DNA of 5,762 bases from Flavobacteriales bacterium (lineage in GTDB: Bacteria; Bacteroidota; Bacteroidia; Flavobacteriales_D; Crocinitomicaceae). Location of the stretch: positions 1-5,762 of the forward strand of contig CANHQC010000135.1 of the NCBI GenBank assembly GCA_947462695.1, given 5' to 3'. The translations under genes and the position numbers were made by a program. The notes beneath the pieces were generated by a model. The model saw only the letters and a program-made list of their open reading frames with translations, made no database searches and had not been told where the DNA came from. Below, in pieces: positions 1 through 5,762 of this stretch (its first letter is position 1; each line of letters starts with the position of its first letter).

Positions 1-383
1 AAAATTCCAGATAGCGGTAAGGCGTAAACGTATTTGGGTAAGATGTTGTTAGCCGCTTTCCAAATGAATAAAAAATACAGCACTAAGCAGAACGTCAGCA
101 TGATAAACATTGGAATGTTGCGTTCACGCTGATTTTCCATATCGATTGTCGTAATAATATTGAATCTTCTAAGTATGACAATGGCAACAGCTGGGGCCAG
201 CAATCCGAAGACAAAAAACATATAGATTACGGCATATTTCGCTTCACCAGGAAGGAAAAAAAGTGAATCGTCGTTGAACAAGTAATCTTGATTGGATGGA
301 ATGTACATAGCCATCATCAAGGCATAAATCGGCATGAACAATGGAAGAAAAACCCAAGAAAGTAGATGAGCAACTTGTTTCAT
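1..383 (-). CDS. Multi-spanning inner-membrane protein, 3' end outside window (possibly PAP2-related)
   Basis: This gene starts with ATG at 383 and stays open for 127 codons to the window edge, so its C-terminus is missing. Three hydrophobic segments are visible, at about residues 7-28, 50-71 and 90-108, which predicts an integral membrane protein. A charged loop containing RRFNIITTIDMENQRERNIP (residues 72-91) lies between the second and third segments. The N-terminal pattern (HLLSWVFLPLFMPIY) and the loop remind me of a Bacteroidota membrane-protein family often labelled PAP2/phosphatidic-acid-phosphatase-like. That is recollection, and the histidine and arginine residues that would define a PAP2 active site would lie in the missing part, so no enzymatic role can be claimed. 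The start codon overlaps the rpoN stop (ATGA, 380-383), implying co-transcription and translational coupling with sigma-54. No separate ribosome binding site is visible. The coding call is firm; the function is open. Confidence 0.8.
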   Translation of the reverse strand, partial: MKQVAHLLSWVFLPLFMPIYALMMAMYIPSNQDYLFNDDSLFFLPGEAKYAVIYMFFVFGLLAPAVAIVILRRFNIITTIDMENQRERNIPMFIMLTFCLVLYFLFIWKAANNILPKYVYALPLSGI

Positions 384-1825
384 AGTTCTTTTCGTAAACG
401 TGCGACGGGAATGTTGAGCTGCTCGCGGTATTTGGCCACCGTGCGGCGTGCAATGTTGTAGCCTTTTTGTTGGAGGAGATCCATTAGTTTTTCATCAGTA
501 AGTGGTTTGCGTTTTTCCTCCGCTTCGATGGCTTCAGATAGTATTTTCTTCACTTCCCGAGTAGAAACTTCTTCACCTGAATCAGTGGAAAGCGATTCAG
601 AAAAGAAATACTTCAGTGAAAAAATTCCATACCCCGTTTGGACGTATTTACTGTTCGCAACTCTGGAAACGGTAGATATATCTAGTCCAACAATTTCAGC
701 AATATCCTTTAAGATCATCGGTCGCAGCCGTGTCTCATCACCAGAAAGGAAGTACTCTTTTTGGTAATGCATGATTGCATCCATAGTCATCAACAAGGTG
801 TTTTGACGTTGTTTTATGGCGTCGATGAACCATTTAGCACTATCTAGTTTTTGTTTTACAAAGATTAAGGCATCTTTGTCAGCGCGAGATGTTTTCGCCC
901 CTTCCGCATAAGTTCGAAGCATTTGCTCGTACGTGCGGCTGACTTTCAATTCAGGAGCGTTTCTGCCGTTAAGCACCAGCTCGAGGTGACCTTCAAACTC
1001 GGTTATCATGAAGTCCGGAATGATTTGATGGTGCGTTTTTGATGTTTCGCGCATGGACCCTCCTGGCTTTGGATTGAGTCGTAGAATTTCATCAATTGCG
1101 TCCTTCAGGTCTTCATCTTCAATTTCAAGTTTGGAGGCAATTCGTTCGTAATGTTTCTTGGTGAACTCTTCGAAGTATTTCTCTAATATTACTTTAGCGG
1201 TAAACTTGGTGATGTCACCATCCTGTTTCCGGTTGATCTGTAAAAGCAAACATTCCTGTAAGTCCCTTGCTCCTACTCCCGCTGGATCAAGTTCTTGAAT
1301 GACTGCTAAAATTTCTTCTACTTCTGATTCTTGAACGATAATATTTTGGGAAAAAGCCAAATCGTCCACGAGGGCTTCTATGTCTCTTTTTAAGTACCCC
1401 GATTCGTCCAGGTTTCCAATGATTACTTCTGCAATCATGAATTGTGTATCGGACAAATAGAGCAGGTGAAGTTGTTCGATGAGTTTTTCTTGAAACGATT
1501 GTTCGCCGGAAAGCGGTACTACGCGTTCTTCGTCGTCTTTACTATTGTTGTTTGCTTTCGTCTTGTAATCCGAACCTTCTTCGTCTATATATTCAGAAAT
1601 ATCAAACTCAGGTTCGTCGTCGTAGTCGTCATCGTAATCTTCCTCATGATTGTAATCCTCATCCAGTTCATCTGCGCCTTCTTCGAGTGCTGGATTTTCT
1701 TCAATCTCTTGTTTGATGCGTTGATCCAATTCCATAGTAGGAACCTGCAACAGCTTCATCAATTGAATTTGCTGTGGCGACAGACGCTGTTCAAGCTTTT
1801 GAGCCAGGTACTGTTTTAGAGCCAT
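380..1825 (-). CDS. rpoN: RNA polymerase sigma-54 factor RpoN
   Basis: This 481-residue protein is the alternative sigma factor that directs RNA polymerase to -24/-12 promoters and needs an AAA+ activator to open them. The family architecture is complete. Region I (residues 3-50) is the glutamine- and leucine-rich activator-interacting segment (QKLEQRLSPQQIQLMKLLQ). Region II (about 48-100) is strongly acidic. The core-binding domain spans roughly 105-310 and carries the hallmark ELDPAGVGARDLQECLL (178-194). A helix-turn-helix lies near 371-397 (LKDIAEIVGLDISTVSRV), followed by YGIFSLKYFF. The RpoN box ARRTVAKYRE, which reads the -24 element, is at 459-468. Length is typical of the family. 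The ATG at 1825 is preferred because region I begins at once. No Shine-Dalgarno sequence precedes it, as is usual in Bacteroidota. Its TGA stop overlaps the ATG of the downstream membrane protein. No enhancer-binding activator gene is in the window. Confidence 0.97.
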   Translation of the reverse strand: MALKQYLAQKLEQRLSPQQIQLMKLLQVPTMELDQRIKQEIEENPALEEGADELDEDYNHEEDYDDDYDDEPEFDISEYIDEEGSDYKTKANNNSKDDEERVVPLSGEQSFQEKLIEQLHLLYLSDTQFMIAEVIIGNLDESGYLKRDIEALVDDLAFSQNIIVQESEVEEILAVIQELDPAGVGARDLQECLLLQINRKQDGDITKFTAKVILEKYFEEFTKKHYERIASKLEIEDEDLKDAIDEILRLNPKPGGSMRETSKTHHQIIPDFMITEFEGHLELVLNGRNAPELKVSRTYEQMLRTYAEGAKTSRADKDALIFVKQKLDSAKWFIDAIKQRQNTLLMTMDAIMHYQKEYFLSGDETRLRPMILKDIAEIVGLDISTVSRVANSKYVQTGYGIFSLKYFFSESLSTDSGEEVSTREVKKILSEAIEAEEKRKPLTDEKLMDLLQQKGYNIARRTVAKYREQLNIPVARLRKEL

Positions 1826-1888
1826 GGGGTTACACTATTTATTTTCACAAGTATGGATGATCCCAATGCGAACAAGGAGTTCATTTGT

Positions 1889-1920
1889 TAAAAATAACGA
1901 TATTCATGTAATAGCACCAA
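1889..1920 (-). promoter_or_regulatory. Candidate Bacteroidota-type promoter for rpoN
   Basis: On the minus strand TATTTTTA (1896-1889) matches the Bacteroidota -7 consensus TAnnTTTG except at the last base. TTG at 1920-1918 fits the -33 element, with a 21-base spacer. Transcription would begin near 1882, giving a leader of about 55-60 bases before the rpoN ATG at 1825. The gap is AT-rich, so a chance match is quite possible, and rpoN might also be reached by read-through from asnS. No GG-N10-GC sigma-54 site is seen here, so autoregulation is not supported. Confidence 0.3.
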
Positions 1921-2000
1921 TCAATTCAAGTGATTATTGACTGAATTCTATGATTTCATCAGGCATGATGAGGATTCAAGCGGGAATGGTTCACCAATAC

Positions 2001-3452
2001 TTAAAACTCGGCGTTCAGAGGTGTTCTAGGGAAAGGAATAACATCTCGAATATTCGTCATACCCGTCACAAACATGACCATTCGTTCGAAGCCTAATCCG
2101 AAACCTGCATGAGGAACGGTACCGAATTTGCGCGTGTCTAAGTACCACCATAAGTCTTCTTCCGGAATATGGAATGCCGCGCACTTTTCTTTCAAAACGT
2201 CTAGGCGTTCTTCACGTTGTGATCCACCGACCATTTCACCAATTCCCGGGAACAATATGTCCATTGCGGCAACAGTTTCTTTTCCGGGTTCAGCATTATC
2301 GTTACGACGCATGTAGAATGCCTTGAACGAAGCCGGATAATCTGTGATGATTACTGGACGTTTATACTCCTTTTCCACTAAGTAGCGCTCATGTTCACTT
2401 TGTAGGTCAGTACCCCATTCCACTTCGTATTGAAATTTCTTCTTCTTGTAATGGTTCGAATTTCTGAGTACTTCAATCGCTTTCGTGTACGTAATGCGTT
2501 CGAATGGATTTTCGGTAATGAACTTCAAGCGATCAATCAACCCAAGTTCATTGCGTTCGTGTTGTGGTTTGGTTTGTTGTTCAGCCGCATCGCGTTCATG
2601 AAGGAATTGCAAATCATCCGGACAGTTATCCATCACGTATTGGCAAATGTACTTTAGCATGTCCTCTGCCAAATCCATATTATCGTGAATATCGTTGAAC
2701 GCAACTTCTGGTTCGATCATCCAAAATTCAGCAAGGTGACGAGATGTATTGGAGTTTTCAGCGCGGAATGTTGGACCGAATGTGTAAACCTGACCCAACG
2801 CAAGGGCAGCTAATTCAGCTTCTAATTGTCCAGAGACCGTTAAATTGACTGCTTTACCGAAAAAATCTTCTTTATAATTGACCGATCCGTCTTCATTCAA
2901 CGGTGGATTCTTGGGATCGAGTGTTGAAACGCGGAACATTTCACCGGCGCCTTCTGCATCGGAACCGGTAATAATGGGTGTATGGATGTAATAAAATCCG
3001 CGGTCGTTAAAGAACTTGTGAATAGCGAAAGAGACAGCGTGACGAATTCTAAAAACTGCCCCAAACGTATTGGTTCGAAAACGCAAATGCGCTTGTTCGC
3101 GAAGAAATTCAAGGCTGTGTTTTTTAGGTTGCATCACCGTGCGTTGAACATCATCCGGATTGGCTTCACCGATGATTTCTAATGACTCTACTTGCAATTC
3201 GACCGCTTGTCCGGAACCTTGGGAAGCAACGAGTTCACCTTGGACACAAATAGCAGCAGCGGTAGTCACTTTCTTCAATGTGGCTTCATCCATTTGTTCA
3301 AAATCGACAACAGCTTGAAGTGTTTTAATTGTCGAGCCGTCGCTTAATTGAATAAAGCGGTTGCTGCGGAAGGCGCGCACCCATCCTTTTACTTCAACTT
3401 TTTCGCCTATGGCAGGATCGTTTAAAATCTGTGCTATTTTGAATCTTTTCAT
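2001..3452 (-). CDS. asnS: Asparaginyl-tRNA synthetase (AsnRS)
   Basis: This 483-residue cytoplasmic class IIb aminoacyl-tRNA synthetase charges tRNA-Asn with asparagine using ATP. The N-terminal OB-fold anticodon-binding domain covers about residues 15-100 ([18 protein letters not shown]). The catalytic domain has motif 1 around 150-160 ([20 protein letters not shown] follows the pattern). Motif 2 is at 229-247 ([19 protein letters not shown]) and motif 3 at 448-458 ([11 protein letters not shown]), ending in the usual [11 protein letters not shown]. The RHLAEFW form of motif 2 and the [12 protein letters not shown] tail separate it from AspRS and LysRS. A segment near 180-200 ([19 protein letters not shown]) is the insertion I associate with Bacteroidota and related AsnRS proteins. 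I chose the ATG at 3452 over an in-frame TTG at 3461. [10 protein letters not shown] is the expected N-terminus, and the TTG would leave almost no leader after the -7 box at 3479-3472. The gene ends in TAA, with 175 bases before rpoN. Confidence 0.97.
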   Translation of the reverse strand: MKRFKIAQILNDPAIGEKVEVKGWVRAFRSNRFIQLSDGSTIKTLQAVVDFEQMDEATLKKVTTAAAICVQGELVASQGSGQAVELQVESLEIIGEANPDDVQRTVMQPKKHSLEFLREQAHLRFRTNTFGAVFRIRHAVSFAIHKFFNDRGFYYIHTPIITGSDAEGAGEMFRVSTLDPKNPPLNEDGSVNYKEDFFGKAVNLTVSGQLEAELAALALGQVYTFGPTFRAENSNTSRHLAEFWMIEPEVAFNDIHDNMDLAEDMLKYICQYVMDNCPDDLQFLHERDAAEQQTKPQHERNELGLIDRLKFITENPFERITYTKAIEVLRNSNHYKKKKFQYEVEWGTDLQSEHERYLVEKEYKRPVIITDYPASFKAFYMRRNDNAEPGKETVAAMDILFPGIGEMVGGSQREERLDVLKEKCAAFHIPEEDLWWYLDTRKFGTVPHAGFGLGFERMVMFVTGMTNIRDVIPFPRTPLNAEF

Positions 3453-3471
3453 GGTTCCCAATGTTCGAACG

Positions 3472-3479
3472 CAAAAGTA
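3472..3479 (-). promoter_or_regulatory. -7 promoter element for asnS (TACTTTTG)
   Basis: The minus strand reads TACTTTTG, an exact match to the Bacteroidota primary-sigma -7 consensus TAnnTTTG. It lies in the 56-base gap between the lipoprotein stop and asnS. Transcription would start about 5-7 bases downstream, near 3466, giving a leader of only about 13-15 bases before the ATG at 3452. I see no good TTTG at the -33 position; the equivalent stretch reads roughly ACAATTACTAA. This box makes asnS a likely separate transcription unit from the upstream envelope genes. Confidence 0.5.
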
Positions 3480-3508
3480 GTAAGAAAGCGTTAAATTAGT
3501 AATTGTTC

Positions 3509-3940
3509 TTAGCGGGATTCAGTGAAACGTATGGTTTTATTGATTATCAATTCCCATTGGTCACTTTTTTTGATTAATTCGTAGTGGTCTTTCTTTTCGA
3601 TGTATAGGTAGCGGCTTTCTTCTACGGCTTCCAAAATGGGTGATTTTCCGTCTACAAATACTTCGCAGGTTGATTTATCGGCTGAAAAAAGGACGCCAAC
3701 TTGCTGCACATAAGTTGATCCTTCATTGGTCATAGGTCTCATGAGCTGTAAATCCAATTCAAAAGGTCGGATGCAATCTTGTATTAGGTCAGACCACACA
3801 TAACCTGCTGATGGAATACAATCGTGATCGTCACGGTCACCACCTGTTATTTGAGGTTGAATCGGTTGCACTGAACATCCTAAAACAACAATGCCTGCCC
3901 CGAGGAGCAAGCATTGATATATTTGTTTGATTGTGATCAT
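3509..3940 (-). CDS. Small predicted lipoprotein with Cys-x(2)-SAGYxWS-x(5)-CIRPFE motif
   Basis: The 143-residue product begins with a lipoprotein signal: K5, a hydrophobic stretch at about 7-21 and a lipobox-like VLGC with the lipidated cysteine at C22. After a short proline/glutamine linker comes an acidic GGDRDDHDC patch and then [20 protein letters not shown] (41-60). Its two cysteines, C41 and C56, could pair in the periplasm. The C-terminal half alternates short hydrophobic and charged strands ([16 protein letters not shown] at 81-96, then [15 protein letters not shown]), suggesting a small beta-rich domain. I recall similar SAGYxWS...CIR.FE lipoproteins of unknown function in Bacteroidota and other bacteria, but cannot name a family. 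It starts 9 bases after the stop of the OmpA-family gene, so it is probably the second gene of that operon and may act with that protein at the outer membrane. The ATG at 3940 has no Shine-Dalgarno. Function is unknown. Confidence 0.85.
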   Translation of the reverse strand: MITIKQIYQCLLLGAGIVVLGCSVQPIQPQITGGDRDDHDCIPSAGYVWSDLIQDCIRPFELDLQLMRPMTNEGSTYVQQVGVLFSADKSTCEVFVDGKSPILEAVEESRYLYIEKKDHYELIKKSDQWELIINKTIRFTESR

Positions 3941-3949
3941 GCATCAAAT

Positions 3950-5762
3950 TTACATTTTCATGATGACAAATTCAGTACGTCTGTTTTTTTGGTGTTCTTC
4001 TTCGGGGCACGTTGACTTCACGGTTCCCTCGCACGGACAATCTACAATAAGTTTAGCTTCACCGTATCCTTTTCCATAAATGCGTTCTGGATTCGTGATG
4101 CGCGATTTGATGTATGCCGCGGATGCTTTTGCTCGGTTGTCGGATAACTTTTCGTTGTAGGCTATACTTGCTCGGCAATCAGTGTGTGAACCTAATTCAA
4201 TGACCATAGTCGGATACTCATTCATGACTTTCACGATTTTTTCCAATTCAATGGCGGCATCTTTTCGTATGTTGAACTTATTCAAGTCAAAGTATATAGG
4301 TTTGATATCAATTAATTTAGCCAAGTCCATTCCCACATCTAATTTATCTAGGGATAAATCCAGTTGTTCGTGCAAATTGATGATTCCGGGTTTTGTAATC
4401 GCATAATTGAAATTTACCGATTTACCAAGGTAACCATCCTTTTTAAGTTCAATAACAAAGCTCAATTGGTCACCTACTTTTCGTTCGGTAAGCCCCTTCA
4501 TTACATCACCGGTAATTGACGTAAGCGTATCGATTAAAACCTCACCAGTTTTTTGATCTGTTACTTTCAACTTTGTCAAGCCTAATGGTTGTTTTGAGGA
4601 GGCATCCATTACTAAACAGTATAATCCAAATGTCGGTAATTTCTCTAACTCACTATTTTGGATGATTTCGTTTCCTTTTGGATTAACAGTACTAACAGAT
4701 TGCTTTACTGGCTCATATCCTTTTGCAGAAAAATGTATGGTAAAAGATTTTTCCGGTTCAACCGAAAACGCATACCCCCCGAATCCATCTGTAAGCGCTG
4801 TTGCCACCACATTTCCTTGAGCATCTTTCAGTTCAACAACCGCATTTGGTATACGTTCCTTCGAAGCAATATCCGTTAGCGTTCCTTTTAGCATGAGTTT
4901 AAATATGAACGGTTCGATCAGTTCAAAACTGTAGATATCATCGCTTCCTTGCCCACCATCACGGTTAGACGAAAAGTAGCCATTCTTGCTATTGCGATTG
5001 AAAATTAATGAAAAGTCATCTCGTTCACTGTTGATGTCTTTTCCAGCATGCTGAACGCCCGTAACATTGCCTTCATTATCTACTTCCGCAACGAAAACAT
5101 CCAATCCTCCAAGACCAATTTGTCCATCAGAAGAGAAGAACAATTGCCCCTCTTTCGAAAACCAAGGAAACATTTCTTGTCCTTCTGTATTGACTTTTGA
5201 GCCAAGGTTCAAGGGAGTCCCTAAATTTCCATCAGGTAATATTTCAGCTCGGTATATGTCAGCCCCGCCAAATCCACCCGGCATATCAGAGACGAAGTAT
5301 AAATACTGTTCATCAACAGAAAAAACTGGATGACCAACACTGAAATCGCGCGAGTTTATCGTCAATTCTTTTATATTATTCCATTTGCCATATCCATCAA
5401 TTGAGGCAAGGTATAACTTTAGGTTCTGAATTCCTTTTTGATCACGTCTATCCTTTCCTTTTGATAGGTTGTTTCGTGTAAAGTACACCTGACTTTCTGC
5501 TTTGTTGTAGCACAAAGGTCCTTCATGAAATTTAGTGTTCACTTGCTTAATGTAGCGTTTCGGTTTATTTTCAGAATCATTCGGAGTGACAACATATAAA
5601 TCAAGGAAATTATCGGCATTCCATGTCCATGAGCGTTTAATCAATGATTTTCTTCTGGATGTAACGAATAAGAGTTGATTCTCTGCTTGGTATTTATATC
5701 CGCCAAAATCAGCAGAAGGAGAATTGAAAAATACGGTATCGATTTTGAAATGCGTTGGCGAT
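3950..5762 (-). CDS. PorE-like OmpA-family protein: beta-propeller, two CRD-like domains, OmpA C-terminus (5' end outside window)
   Basis: The frame is open from the TAA at 3950 to the window edge, about 603 codons, so the true start, signal peptide and any TPR domain lie upstream. The first part (5762 to about 4925) contains PD40/WD40-like blades, with repeated patterns such as FLDLYV, LYFVSDMPGGFGGADIYRAE, LFFSSDGQIGLGGLDVFVAE and GYFSSNRDGGQGSDDIYSF. I count five, counting the edge blade. Next come two carboxypeptidase-regulatory-like beta-sandwich domains (about 4894-4694 and 4624-4397), the first with the TDGFGGYAFSV signature. The C-terminus (about 4297-3953) is an OmpA/MotB peptidoglycan-binding domain: YFDLNKFNIR, SHTDCR, YNEKLSDNRA and NRRTEFVI. 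The Asp of HTDCR (4180-4178) and the Arg of SDNRA (4135-4133) match the diaminopimelate-binding pair known from OmpA. This architecture matches PorE of the type IX secretion system and many flavobacterial paralogues, so T9SS membership is an inference. It probably anchors an outer-membrane complex to peptidoglycan. Confidence 0.93.
   Translation of the reverse strand, partial: SPTHFKIDTVFFNSPSADFGGYKYQAENQLLFVTSRRKSLIKRSWTWNADNFLDLYVVTPNDSENKPKRYIKQVNTKFHEGPLCYNKAESQVYFTRNNLSKGKDRRDQKGIQNLKLYLASIDGYGKWNNIKELTINSRDFSVGHPVFSVDEQYLYFVSDMPGGFGGADIYRAEILPDGNLGTPLNLGSKVNTEGQEMFPWFSKEGQLFFSSDGQIGLGGLDVFVAEVDNEGNVTGVQHAGKDINSERDDFSLIFNRNSKNGYFSSNRDGGQGSDDIYSFELIEPFIFKLMLKGTLTDIASKERIPNAVVELKDAQGNVVATALTDGFGGYAFSVEPEKSFTIHFSAKGYEPVKQSVSTVNPKGNEIIQNSELEKLPTFGLYCLVMDASSKQPLGLTKLKVTDQKTGEVLIDTLTSITGDVMKGLTERKVGDQLSFVIELKKDGYLGKSVNFNYAITKPGIINLHEQLDLSLDKLDVGMDLAKLIDIKPIYFDLNKFNIRKDAAIELEKIVKVMNEYPTMVIELGSHTDCRASIAYNEKLSDNRAKASAAYIKSRITNPERIYGKGYGEAKLIVDCPCEGTVKSTCPEEEHQKNRRTEFVIMKM

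Noticed and set aside
244..453. Minus-strand open frame spanning the rpoN/membrane-protein junction
   Set aside because: It overlaps both real genes in another frame, and its translation has no domain or signal that I can see.
1442..1819. Long plus-strand open frame opposite the 5' part of rpoN, with a hydrophobic translation
   Set aside because: It is the antisense image of the acidic Asp/Glu/Tyr-rich region of rpoN, which reads as Val/Ile/Phe-rich on the other strand. No independent coding evidence.
1923..1948. Imperfect inverted repeat AATTCA...TGAATT in the asnS-rpoN gap
   Set aside because: A 6-base match with a long loop in an AT-rich gap is expected by chance; no partner site or operator pattern was found.
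1956..1971. Small inverted repeat TCATCA-GGCA-TGATGA downstream of asnS as a terminator
   Set aside because: The stem is only 6 base pairs, AT-rich and lacks a following U tract on the minus strand, so intrinsic termination is not supported.
1924..1980. Direct repeat ATTCAAG (1924-1930 and 1974-1980)
   Set aside because: Seven bases, two copies, no regular array; too short to call a repeat or attachment site.
1826..2000. Sigma-54 -24/-12 promoter for rpoN autoregulation
   Set aside because: No GG-N10-GC pair with the expected flanks; the nearest GG...GC has a 12-base spacing.
3453..3461. In-frame TTG at 3461 as the asnS start, adding three residues
   Set aside because: ATG at 3452 gives the family-like [10 protein letters not shown] start and leaves a usable leader after the -7 box.

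Overview
The window looks like chromosomal DNA from a member of the Bacteroidota, most likely Flavobacteriales. The evidence is a PorE-like OmpA-family envelope protein (beta-propeller, carboxypeptidase-regulatory-like domains, OmpA C-terminus), an AsnRS of the Bacteroidota type, a near absence of Shine-Dalgarno sequences, and a TAnnTTTG-type -7 promoter element. The lineage call rests on family resemblance, not on a database search. All five genes lie on the minus strand, so transcription runs from the high-coordinate end to the low one. There are no RNA genes, insertion sequences, phage genes or CRISPR arrays that I can see.

In order of transcription: (1) positions 5762-3950 hold most of a large OmpA-family protein whose 5' end lies beyond the window. 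The frame is open to the edge, and the first in-frame candidate start inside the window (a TTG at 5644) sits in the middle of a conserved propeller blade, so it is not the true start. (2) After 9 bases comes a 143-residue predicted lipoprotein (3940-3509) with a conserved-looking Cys/SAGYxWS/Cys motif. The two are probably one operon for an outer-membrane or periplasmic assembly. (3) A 56-base gap contains a perfect TAnnTTTG box that would drive asnS (3452-2001, asparaginyl-tRNA synthetase). (4) A 175-base gap, with a weaker promoter candidate, precedes rpoN (1825-380, sigma-54). (5) The rpoN stop codon overlaps the start of a multi-spanning membrane protein (383 to beyond position 1) in an ATGA junction, so those two are translationally coupled.

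Functionally the window joins an envelope module (OmpA-type protein plus lipoprotein) to housekeeping and regulatory genes (asnS, rpoN, membrane protein). I found no convincing new multi-gene system. The items most worth a second look are the OmpA/lipoprotein pair, the sigma-54/membrane-protein coupling, and the very acidic region II of the sigma factor.
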